DNA of 5,609 bases from an uncultured Clostridia bacterium (GCA_946630405.1 CAMOYW010000085.1:1-5609), one strand, 5' to 3'; positions 1 through 5,609 are shown, counted from the first letter of the stretch. Translations and numbers: made by a program. The notes: generated by a model from the sequence alone, not told the origin.

Positions 1-7
1 ATATATG

Positions 8-11
8 CTCC
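8..11 (-). promoter_or_regulatory. Possible ribosome binding site of a next gene beyond the left edge
   Basis: After the TAA at 31-29 the minus strand carries GGAG with 7 nt left before the window ends. This is the right distance for a start codon just outside the window. An ATG at 22-20 in the same stretch has no Shine-Dalgarno sequence. Nothing in bases 1-28 looks like a terminator, so the operon may continue. This is weak evidence from four bases. Confidence 0.25.
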
Positions 12-28
12 AACAGATACATCAAATT

Positions 29-730
29 TTAGATTTTCAAAAGTAATTCCCATTGTCTGTAATCGGGCATTATTCTTTTTATATCGGCATAAAATGCCCT
101 GCTGTGGTCCCGGTGTATGAAATGGGTGTACTCATGTATCATCACATACAAAAGGCAGCCTTTCGGGTACATTGCAAGCCTTGAATTTATCGAGATCGAG
201 CCTGTTTTTACGGAGCAGCTCCCCCATCTTGAAGTCATGGTCTTTATCCTGAGTTTTGGGAGAGATGTATAATTCTTGTAATATGGGTACAGCTTTTTCA
301 AATAAAAGCCTGCAAGGTCTTTTGTCAGCTCGGTGTAAAGGACGGTTTTAAGCTCCTCCGTGCTTTTATCTCCTCTGAACATTATCGCCTCGTCTTCTCT
401 CAGGTCGATATAGGCAGATGTATAGCCGAGCTTTCTCGCTTCATCCGCGTTTACCTCACTTAAAGGTATTTCTTTCCCCCACACAAGTATAACGCTTTTT
501 TCTTCGAGTTCTTTTTCCTTTGCGGCTCTTTTTTGTGCCTTTAAAACGGCTCTTTCTATAAAATCGGCGTTTAAACGCAAAAAGCCGTCTATCCTTTCCG
601 GGGATACACGGTTGTTTGCGGAAACGGATATCTTACCCGTTTTGTCTATGCGAAGATTGATGTTTTTCACCCGTTTTCGGGTAAGCTCGTATTCGTATGT
701 TTTGTTGTTTATAGTGATATATTTTTTCAA
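29..730 (-). CDS. YgjP/COG1451-type (DUF45) zinc metalloprotease-like protein
   Basis: This 233-residue protein has the layout of the YgjP-like (DUF45, COG1451) metallopeptidase family. Visible motifs are RWGSC at residues 168-172, a conserved family signature, and HEYTH at 199-203 (bases 136-122). A third likely zinc ligand, His209, follows in RDHS, and a PDY motif lies near the C-terminus. Both HExxH histidines and the glutamate are present, so the zinc site looks intact. There is no signal peptide or membrane segment, so it is probably cytoplasmic. The family is proposed to hydrolyse peptides, but its physiological substrate is not established. The start is a TTG that overlaps the tsaD stop as TTGA. 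No ATG or GTG lies between it and the upstream in-frame stop near 770-772, and the next internal Met is more than 100 residues in. GGTGA at 739-735 is a plausible ribosome binding site. It is the last complete gene of the run. Confidence 0.85.
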   Translation of the reverse strand: MKKYITINNKTYEYELTRKRVKNINLRIDKTGKISVSANNRVSPERIDGFLRLNADFIERAVLKAQKRAAKEKELEEKSVILVWGKEIPLSEVNADEARKLGYTSAYIDLREDEAIMFRGDKSTEELKTVLYTELTKDLAGFYLKKLYPYYKNYTSLPKLRIKTMTSRWGSCSVKTGSISINSRLAMYPKGCLLYVMIHEYTHFIHRDHSRAFYADIKRIMPDYRQWELLLKI

Positions 731-1752
731 AGCGTCACCGTTTCGCCGAGCCTTAATGAAGGATAAGCGTTAAGATCGAGGTCTGCGATGTTTCCGTTTA
801 TGTACTCGTAGTATGCCGCAGAACCTATCATGGCGGCGTTGTCGGTGCAAAGCACGGGCTCGGGTACACAAAGCTCTATACCGTTTTCTTCACAGGCTCT
901 GCTTATTTCGGCTCGAAGATGCTTGTTTGCGGTCACACCGCCCGCCAGGGCCAGCGTGGTCTGACCTTTGTCTTTACAGCCTCTTATCGCCCTTTCGCAA
1001 AGCACGTCCGTTACCGCCTTTTGGAAGCTTGCGGCAACATCGGCACGGTTTATCTCCTCGCCCTTCATTTGAGCCTTGTTAAGGTAGTTTAGTACCGCTG
1101 ATTTAAGTCCGCTGAAGCTGAAATCATAGCTTCCCTCTTCAAGGGTGGCTCTCGGGAAGGAAATGGCATCGGGGTCGCCTTCACAGGATAGTTTATCTAT
1201 CCCGGGACCTCCGGGGTAGGGTATACCTATTACTCTTGCCACTTTGTCAAAGGCTTCTCCCGCAGCATCATCTCTTGTTTTGCCGAGTATTTCCATATCT
1301 CGGTAGCCCGTTATATTTACAAGGTGAGTGTGTCCGCCGCTTACGACAAGACACATAAAGGGAGGCTCCCAAGCCTTGTTTTGTATGTAATTGGCGGCAA
1401 TATGCCCTTCTATGTGATGTACGGGGATAAGCGGCTTGTTTAGGGCGTAGGCGAACGCTTTTGCCCATGAAAGTCCCACAAGCAGTGCGCCCACAAGCCC
1501 CGGACCGTAGGTCACAGCCACCGCATCTATATCTTTTTTTGATATATTTGCGTTTTTGAGAGCTTCGTCAACCACTCTGTCTATTGCCTTTATGTGCTGA
1601 CGGGAGGCTATTTCGGGAACAACTCCGCCGTATTCTTTGTGTATGGCTATTTGAGATGAAATGACGCTTGAAAGCACCTCTCTGCCGTTTTCCACAACGG
1701 CTGCGGCAGTTTCGTCGCAGGAGCTTTCAATGGCAAGTATTCTGACCGACAT
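727..1752 (-). CDS. tsaD: tRNA N6-adenosine threonylcarbamoyltransferase TsaD
   Basis: TsaD transfers the threonylcarbamoyl group from threonylcarbamoyl-AMP to A37 of ANN-decoding tRNAs, giving t6A. In bacteria it works with TsaB and TsaE in the cytoplasm. The 341-residue length is typical. Family motifs are clear: ESSCDET at 9-15, the metal-binding HxxxH as His113 and His117 in HHIEGH, SGGHTH at 138-143, DDAAGEAFDK at 161-170, GGPG at 181-184, SFSGLKSAV at 212-220, AGGVTANKHLR at 270-280 and CTDNAAM at 302-308, whose Asp304 is the C-terminal metal ligand. I chose the ATG at 1752 over an in-frame TTG at 1758. The ribosome binding site GAGG (1763-1760) sits 7 nt before the ATG but only 1 nt before the TTG. 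The gene follows rnz after 2 nt, and its stop overlaps the start of the next gene. TsaB, TsaE and RimI, frequent neighbours in other bacteria, are not in this window. Confidence 0.97.
   Translation of the reverse strand: MSVRILAIESSCDETAAAVVENGREVLSSVISSQIAIHKEYGGVVPEIASRQHIKAIDRVVDEALKNANISKKDIDAVAVTYGPGLVGALLVGLSWAKAFAYALNKPLIPVHHIEGHIAANYIQNKAWEPPFMCLVVSGGHTHLVNITGYRDMEILGKTRDDAAGEAFDKVARVIGIPYPGGPGIDKLSCEGDPDAISFPRATLEEGSYDFSFSGLKSAVLNYLNKAQMKGEEINRADVAASFQKAVTDVLCERAIRGCKDKGQTTLALAGGVTANKHLRAEISRACEENGIELCVPEPVLCTDNAAMIGSAAYYEYINGNIADLDLNAYPSLRLGETVTL
735..739 (-). promoter_or_regulatory. Probable ribosome binding site for the TTG-started metalloprotease gene
   Basis: GGTGA, which matches the right half of the consensus AGGAGGTGA, lies 4 nt before the TTG at 730. 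The short spacing is reasonable because this part of the consensus sits closest to the start codon. It supports TTG initiation at the TTGA overlap. Confidence 0.5.
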
Positions 1753-1754
1753 AA

Positions 1755-2663
1755 TCAATCCTCTTCAAAAAGCAGTGTCGTCTTTTTTCTGTCCTTACCT
1801 ACTACGGTATCGGGGAAGATCGACCTTGCGTTATCTATAAATTCATCGGGGTAGGGCATGGCAGGCGAAAAGTGCGTGAGCCAAAGTTTTTTAACGTTTC
1901 CGTTTTTGGCTATCGTTGCCGCTTCGGAAAAGAGCATGTGCTTGTATTCCTTTGCTTTGTGCAGCTTTTCGTTGTCGCCGTACATTCCCTCGCATATAAA
2001 CAGATCCGACTCTTTAACGAATTCGGGAAGTTCGGGCGTGGGTCTTGTGTCCGTGCAGTAGCTGACCCTGATACCTTTACGGCTTTCGCCGAGCACCATA
2101 TCGGGAGTATAGAGCTTTCCTTTAAATTCGACGCTTTCCCCTCTTTGGAGCACGCCCCAAAACTGTCTGGGCAGGTCGAGAGCTTCCGCTCTTTGTACAT
2201 CAAAGCGACCCGCTCTGTTCACATCCACACGGTAGGCGTAGCAGGGGATCCTGTGGTTTACCTTTAAGGAAGAAACGTTGAATTTTCCGACGCTTACTCC
2301 CTCGCCCTCGTCAAGCTCTTTTACTATGACTTCAAATGGAAGTTCGGGGCATATACAGCTCAGCCCTTTGTATACATCCGCAAGCCCTTTAGGGCCCGCA
2401 AGTACCACGGGCTCGGTGCGCTGCGAATTGCCGAGCGTGAGTAAAAGCCCAGGTAAGCCCGAAATATGGTCTGCATGAAAGTGGGTAAAGCATATAAGGT
2501 CTATGTTTTTAAAGCCCCAGTTTGTCTGTTTCATGGTGACCTGCGTACATTCTCCGCAGTCTATCACCATTATTCTTCCTTCAAGTCTAAGCATAAGGCT
2601 TGTAAGGAAGCGGTTCGGCAGGGGGAGCATACCTCCCGTGCCTACCAAAGTCACATCAAGCAT
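1755..2663 (-). CDS. rnz: RNase Z-like metallo-beta-lactamase hydrolase, divergent arm
   Basis: This is a 302-residue metallo-beta-lactamase-fold protein of the RNase Z/ElaC type, whose characterised members cut the 3' trailer of precursor tRNA. Metal-site residues are all visible: HFHADH at 61-66, His137 in NHRIPCYAY, Asp205 in CTDTRP, and His264 in LTHFSP. His242 (HMLFSEAA) occupies the place of the catalytic HST-type histidine. The length and motif spacing match the short bacterial form. One region is unusual: the PGPLYG-like stretch that normally leads into the tRNA-binding arm reads PRQFWG (165-170), and HSTA reads HMLF. A tRNA role is therefore likely by family but not secured by sequence, and another phosphodiesterase substrate is possible. 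The ATG at 2663 has AGGA (2675-2672) 8 nt upstream, inside the end of yajC, and lies 1 nt after the yajC stop. Confidence 0.85.
   Translation of the reverse strand: MLDVTLVGTGGMLPLPNRFLTSLMLRLEGRIMVIDCGECTQVTMKQTNWGFKNIDLICFTHFHADHISGLPGLLLTLGNSQRTEPVVLAGPKGLADVYKGLSCICPELPFEVIVKELDEGEGVSVGKFNVSSLKVNHRIPCYAYRVDVNRAGRFDVQRAEALDLPRQFWGVLQRGESVEFKGKLYTPDMVLGESRKGIRVSYCTDTRPTPELPEFVKESDLFICEGMYGDNEKLHKAKEYKHMLFSEAATIAKNGNVKKLWLTHFSPAMPYPDEFIDNARSIFPDTVVGKDRKKTTLLFEED
1759..1763 (-). promoter_or_regulatory. Ribosome binding site deciding the tsaD start
   Basis: On the minus strand this reads GAGGA. It is 7 nt (from GAGG) before the ATG at 1752 but practically touches the in-frame TTG at 1758. It therefore favours the ATG, giving a protein beginning MSVRILAIESS. 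The site lies inside the last codons of the RNase Z-like gene. Confidence 0.75.
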
Positions 2664-2664
2664 A

Positions 2665-3096
2665 TTACTTGTCCTTTTCTACGTTCACGCCGGAGCTGCC
2701 GTATATTTCGCTCTTCTTAACGGGTATACGCACGCTCTTTGCACCGCTTGAACCGAATTCAACAATAACTCTCTCGTCGTTTACATCTACTGCCGTGCCG
2801 TAAAATCCCGAGCTTGTCATTACTTCGTCGCCGGGCTTGATAGAGTCTTGAAGCTCCGTGAGCTGCTTGTTTCTCTTTCTTTGGGGTGCTATCACAAGGA
2901 AGTAGAATGCACCTACGATAACGAGAAGATATATTATCATTCCCACCGTGCCGAAAGTTCCGGGCTGTGCCTGCTGAGTTTCGCTTGCGGCGGGTGCGCT
3001 TGCGGCTGCCGTTGCCTGTACGTTGTTTTTTTCTGTTTTGCCTGTGTCGGAAGTCACGAATGTGACATCTTCGAGCATAAAGTATGAACCCTTCAT
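2665..3096 (-). CDS. yajC: YajC-type preprotein translocase accessory membrane protein
   Basis: This 143-residue protein matches YajC, a single-span membrane protein that associates with SecDF-YidC and the Sec translocon. After an N-terminal tail of about 50 residues rich in Ala, Thr, Ser and Gln comes one hydrophobic segment (about 51-70). It is followed by the basic stop-transfer signature APQRKRNK (70-77) and then the small cytoplasmic domain with KPGDEVMTSSGFYG (87-100). The usual Arg before PQ is Ala here. The N-terminal tail, predicted to lie outside the membrane, is longer than in typical YajC. I chose the ATG at 3096 because it forms an ATGA overlap with the upstream stop and has GAGG (3107-3104) 7 nt before it. 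A more upstream in-frame start at 3132 lies well inside the amidase gene. A later Met at 3078, with AAGGG 10 nt upstream, is a weaker alternative. Neighbours tgt and secDF, common for yajC elsewhere, are not seen. Confidence 0.9.
   Translation of the reverse strand: MKGSYFMLEDVTFVTSDTGKTEKNNVQATAAASAPAASETQQAQPGTFGTVGMIIYLLVIVGAFYFLVIAPQRKRNKQLTELQDSIKPGDEVMTSSGFYGTAVDVNDERVIVEFGSSGAKSVRIPVKKSEIYGSSGVNVEKDK
2672..2678 (-). promoter_or_regulatory. Ribosome binding site of the RNase Z-like gene
   Basis: The minus strand reads AAAAGGA, ending 8 nt before the ATG at 2663. It overlaps the last codons of yajC, so the two genes are likely translated from the same transcript. Confidence 0.65.
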
Positions 3097-3872
3097 TTGA
3101 TTACCTCGTATAGTTTTTTGTAAAGCTCCCATCTTTTATCTTCTACTGTGGGAAATTCGCTTCTGAATTTTTTTGTGTCGTTTTTTATATCCGATATGAT
3201 AAGCCCTTCTTCGTCGGTAAGCTCAGTCAATACTCTGCCTTTGGGGTCTATCACGGTGCTTTCGCCGTGGTAAAGTATGTTCCCCGACTCCCCCGTTGCA
3301 TTTACGGCTATGATGTAGAGCTGATTTTCTATGGCTCTTGCTTTGAGAAGAGCAAGCCGCTCTTCCGCTCTTTGCTTTGGCCAGCAAGAGGGTACTATGA
3401 TTGCATCCGCAAATTTTGAAAGACAGGAAAAGCCTTCGGGAAAGCGCAGGTCGTAGCATATCTGTATGCCGAGCCGAAAATCACTGCATACAAAGGTGCT
3501 TAGTTTATCTCCTTTGTGGAAGTACTTGTCTTCACCCGAATAGCTGAAAGGATGGAGCTTATCGTAGCTTGCGATAAGCTCGCCCGTGGGAGATACCGCC
3601 TCATATCGGTTATATGCCTTATCGCCGCAGGCAACGGTTCTGCCGTAGCCTATGGTGATATTGTTTACGGCGGCAAGCTCGGACATGATAATTTTGGTAT
3701 AGTCGTCCTTTTCTGCTGTCGCTTTTATATTCATTGAGAAGCCCGTAAAGCTCATTTCGGGGAAAAGGATGATATCACAGCCCTTTGCCTTTGAAATATA
3801 TTCTTTGGCAATGGCGATGGCTTTTTCCTTTTCCTCGAACGGTATACGGTACTGGCAAAGTGCCGTTCTCAT
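3093..3872 (-). CDS. Carbon-nitrogen hydrolase, nitrilase superfamily (omega-amidase-like)
   Basis: This 259-residue enzyme belongs to the nitrilase/carbon-nitrogen hydrolase superfamily, which hydrolyses amides or related C-N bonds through a Glu-Lys-Cys active site. The catalytic residues are Glu39 (FPEMSFTGF), Lys105 (YDKLHPF) and Cys139 (QICYDLRFPE). A second conserved glutamate is probably Glu114 (SGEDKYFHKG). Further family blocks are the CWP and LLKARAIENQ region at 163-184 and HGESTVIDPKG at 202-212. The overall pattern resembles YafV/Nit2 omega-amidases, which act on 2-oxoglutaramate or 2-oxosuccinamate, but substrate cannot be read from sequence alone. It is cytoplasmic, with no signal peptide. 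The ATG at 3872 overlaps the thrS stop as ATGA. No convincing Shine-Dalgarno sequence precedes it, so its translation probably depends on ribosomes finishing thrS. Its own stop overlaps the yajC start in the same way. Confidence 0.9.
   Translation of the reverse strand: MRTALCQYRIPFEEKEKAIAIAKEYISKAKGCDIILFPEMSFTGFSMNIKATAEKDDYTKIIMSELAAVNNITIGYGRTVACGDKAYNRYEAVSPTGELIASYDKLHPFSYSGEDKYFHKGDKLSTFVCSDFRLGIQICYDLRFPEGFSCLSKFADAIIVPSCWPKQRAEERLALLKARAIENQLYIIAVNATGESGNILYHGESTVIDPKGRVLTELTDEEGLIISDIKNDTKKFRSEFPTVEDKRWELYKKLYEVIK
3104..3107 (-). promoter_or_regulatory. Ribosome binding site deciding the yajC start
   Basis: GAGG (extended as GAGGT) lies 7 nt before the ATG at 3096. It sits within the end of the amidase gene, next to an ATGA stop/start overlap. 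It supports the 143-residue form of YajC over a longer 155-residue reading from 3132. Confidence 0.75.
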
Positions 3873-5609
3873 TTATTGAGCCAGTCAAACCAGCGTGCGG
3901 TTTTGTTGTCGATCTCTTCTTTAAGTTCTGCCATAAAGTTCTCAAATGTGTAGGAGCCGAGATCTTCTGCCTTACATCTTACGGAAAGGGTCTTTTCTTC
4001 CGCTTCTTTTTCGCCTACTATTACGATATAAGGAAGTCTTTCGTTTCTTGCTTCTCTTATCTTGTAGCCGATCTTCTCCGCTCTGTGGTCTGTCTCTACT
4101 CTGATACCCTCTGCCTTGAATTTGGCTTCAAGCTCGTTTGCGTAATCCGCATATTTGTCGGATATGGGAAGTATCTTCACCTGAGTGGGCGCAAGCCATG
4201 TGGGGAAGTGACCCGCAAATTTTTCTATCATAAGTGCAAGAGTTCTTTCATAGCAGCCTATGGAAGTTCTGTGGATGATGTAGGGGCGTTTCTTTTGTCC
4301 GTCCTTATCCACATAGTACATGTCAAACTGTTCGGAAAGCATTTGATCTATCTGTATGGTGATGAGCGTATCTTCCTTTCCGAATACGTTCTTTACCTGT
4401 ATATCGAGCTTGGGACCGTAGAATGCGGCTTCTCCGACACCTATATTGTACTTGACTCCGAGATGGTCGAGTATCTTTTTCATTGCGCCCTGAGCTTCAT
4501 CCCACTGCTCTTCCGTGCCTATATACTTTTCTTTGTTGTCGGGATCCCACTGACTGAAGCGGTAGCTTACATCGTCGATAAGACCCGTAATCTTAAGCAT
4601 GTAGTTTGCAAGCTCAAGACAACCCTTGAACTCTTCTTCGAGCTGATCGGGGCGAAGGATAAGATGAGCCTCGCTTATGGTGAACTGACGAACTCTGATA
4701 AGTCCGTGCATTTCTCCCGATGCTTCATTTCTGAACAGTGTGGATGTTTCGTTGTATCTGCAAGGAAGTTCCTTGTAGCTGTGCTGTTCTGCGTTGTATA
4801 CCATATATTGGAAGGGGCATGTCATGGGGCGAAGTGCGTAGACCTCACTGTCTTTTTCTTCGTCGCCGAGTACGAACATACCTTCCTTGTAGTGATCCCA
4901 GTGTCCCGAGATCTTGTAGAGGTCGCTCTTTGCCATAAAGGGGGTTTTGGTGAGCATGTAGCCTCTTCTGTATTCCTCATCTTCTACAAAACGCTGAAGT
5001 GTCTGTACTATCTTAGCACCCTTGGGCATAAGCAGAGGAAGACCCTGACCTATAACATCGGTGGTGGTGAAGAGGTGCATCTCTCTGCCGAGCTTGTTGT
5101 GATCGCGCTTTTTGGCTTCTTCTCTTTGTGTGAGATATTCTTCAAGGTCACTTGCCTTTGTGAATGCGGTAGCATAGATACGCGCGAGCATCTTGTTTTT
5201 CTCGTTTCCTCTCCAGTAAGCACCCGAAGAACCTGCCTCGTTTGTTATCTTGAAGGCTTTAATGTATTTTGTGCTCATAAGGTGAGGGCCCGCACAAAGG
5301 TCTGTGAAGTCGCCCTGCTTGTAGAAGCTGATAACGGCATCTTCGGGGAGATCGTTTATAAGCTCTACCTTATAGGGCTCGCCTGCCTCTTCCATAAGCT
5401 TTAATGCTTCGGCACGGGGCAGCTCAAAACGCTCTATGGGAAGATTTTCCTTGACTATCTTCTTCATTTCCTTTTCGATTGCGGCAAACTCTTCCGCAGT
5501 AAAGGGTTCTCTGTCAAAATCGTAGTAAAATCCTTCGTCCGTTGCGGGTCCTATTGCAAGCTTTGCTTCGGGGAAAAGTCTCTTTACAGCCTGTGCCATG
5601 ATATGGCTT
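3869..5609 (-). CDS. thrS: Threonyl-tRNA synthetase, 5' end cut by window
   Basis: ThrRS attaches threonine to tRNA-Thr and hydrolyses mischarged Ser-tRNA-Thr. Residues below are numbered from the Met at 5599, which is internal: the codons before it read Ser-His-Ile and carry the second His (5605-5603) of the editing-domain HxxxH motif. The editing domain continues with CAGPH (Cys102, His106). The class II catalytic core shows motif 2 FRNEASGEMHGLIRVRQF (289-306) and motif 3 around GCYERTLAL (448-456). The zinc ligands are Cys261, His312 and His443. The C-terminal anticodon-binding domain starts near PTQVKILPIS (471-480). The zinc cysteine lies in MTCPFQ rather than the usual MNCPGH. Everything upstream, including any TGS domain and any T-box leader, is outside the window. 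It is the first visible gene of the run, and its stop overlaps the next start as ATGA. Confidence 0.97.
   Translation of the reverse strand, partial: SHIMAQAVKRLFPEAKLAIGPATDEGFYYDFDREPFTAEEFAAIEKEMKKIVKENLPIERFELPRAEALKLMEEAGEPYKVELINDLPEDAVISFYKQGDFTDLCAGPHLMSTKYIKAFKITNEAGSSGAYWRGNEKNKMLARIYATAFTKASDLEEYLTQREEAKKRDHNKLGREMHLFTTTDVIGQGLPLLMPKGAKIVQTLQRFVEDEEYRRGYMLTKTPFMAKSDLYKISGHWDHYKEGMFVLGDEEKDSEVYALRPMTCPFQYMVYNAEQHSYKELPCRYNETSTLFRNEASGEMHGLIRVRQFTISEAHLILRPDQLEEEFKGCLELANYMLKITGLIDDVSYRFSQWDPDNKEKYIGTEEQWDEAQGAMKKILDHLGVKYNIGVGEAAFYGPKLDIQVKNVFGKEDTLITIQIDQMLSEQFDMYYVDKDGQKKRPYIIHRTSIGCYERTLALMIEKFAGHFPTWLAPTQVKILPISDKYADYANELEAKFKAEGIRVETDHRAEKIGYKIREARNERLPYIVIVGEKEAEEKTLSVRCKAEDLGSYTFENFMAELKEEIDNKTARWFDWLNK

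Noticed and set aside
1528..1546. TATATC and GATATA arms around seven T inside tsaD
   Set aside because: The stem is only six A/T-rich pairs, lies within conserved coding sequence, and would be too weak for a terminator.
1756..1758. TTG at 1758 as the tsaD start
   Set aside because: The ribosome binding site GAGG would be only 1 nt away. The ATG at 1752 has ideal spacing and gives the usual TsaD N-terminus.
1872..2267. Plus-strand open frame of 131 codons within the RNase Z-like gene, with similar smaller ones at 813-1082 and 2848-3087
   Set aside because: These are antisense to well-supported genes, have no recognisable motif, and are low-information shadows.
2385..2396. Small GCCCT/AGGGC hairpin in the RNase Z-like gene
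   Set aside because: Five pairs with a 2-nt loop inside coding sequence and no T-run; expected by chance.
3026..3032. Run of seven A on the coding strand in yajC, reading A AAA AAC in frame, a possible slippery site
   Set aside because: The zero frame already gives a complete YajC, I see no stimulatory structure or recognisable alternative product, and runs like this are common in Lys/Asn codons.
3097..3132. Upstream in-frame start for yajC at 3132
   Set aside because: It would overlap the amidase gene by about 40 bases. The ATG at 3096 has a good ribosome binding site and an ATGA overlap.
3785..5404. Long plus-strand open frame of 539 codons
   Set aside because: It lies antisense and codon-aligned to thrS, which has clear ThrRS motifs. 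Its openness is explained by the absence of TTA, CTA and TCA codons in thrS. It has no recognisable domain, and its Cys/Phe/Val-rich composition is typical of an antisense shadow.
5597..5599. Met at 5599 as the true ThrRS start
   Set aside because: The codons upstream read Ser-His-Ile, continuing the conserved editing-domain motif to the window edge, so this Met is internal.

Overview
The window reads as a compact, co-directional run of six genes, all on the minus strand. Transcription order therefore runs from the right edge to the left: thrS (5' end cut by the window) > carbon-nitrogen hydrolase > yajC > RNase Z-like metallo-beta-lactamase protein > tsaD > COG1451/YgjP-type metalloprotease. 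Every junction is overlapping or nearly so: ATGA, ATGA, a 1-nt gap, a 2-nt gap, and TTGA. Only the first 28 bases lack an assigned gene. This is best read as one operon. No promoter, terminator, RNA gene, mobile element, CRISPR array or origin is visible.

The organism is most likely a low-to-mid GC Gram-positive anaerobe of class Clostridia, perhaps Oscillospiraceae/Ruminococcus-like. The support is good GGAGG-type ribosome binding sites, the clostridial-looking threonyl-tRNA synthetase (CPFQ rather than CPGH at the zinc cysteine), and the clostridial-looking RNase Z variant. This placement comes from remembered family resemblance, not from a search.

Three of the six genes concern tRNA. ThrRS charges tRNA-Thr. 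TsaD completes the t6A37 modification, whose side chain is itself built from threonine. RNase Z family enzymes trim tRNA 3' ends, although this copy is divergent in the substrate-arm region. YajC is a small membrane protein of the Sec/YidC export machinery. The nitrilase-superfamily enzyme resembles omega-amidase/YafV-type amidases, and the last gene is a zinc-metalloprotease-like protein of unknown role. All visible reading frames look intact, with their catalytic residues in place.

I found no clear new biological system. The points most worth a second look are the non-canonical RNase Z arm, the atypical ThrRS zinc-site motif and possibly short N-terminus, strict avoidance of TTA/CTA/TCA codons in most of thrS (which creates a 539-codon antisense shadow frame), a 10-bp perfect hairpin over the amidase catalytic lysine codon, and a TTG start built into a TTGA overlap.
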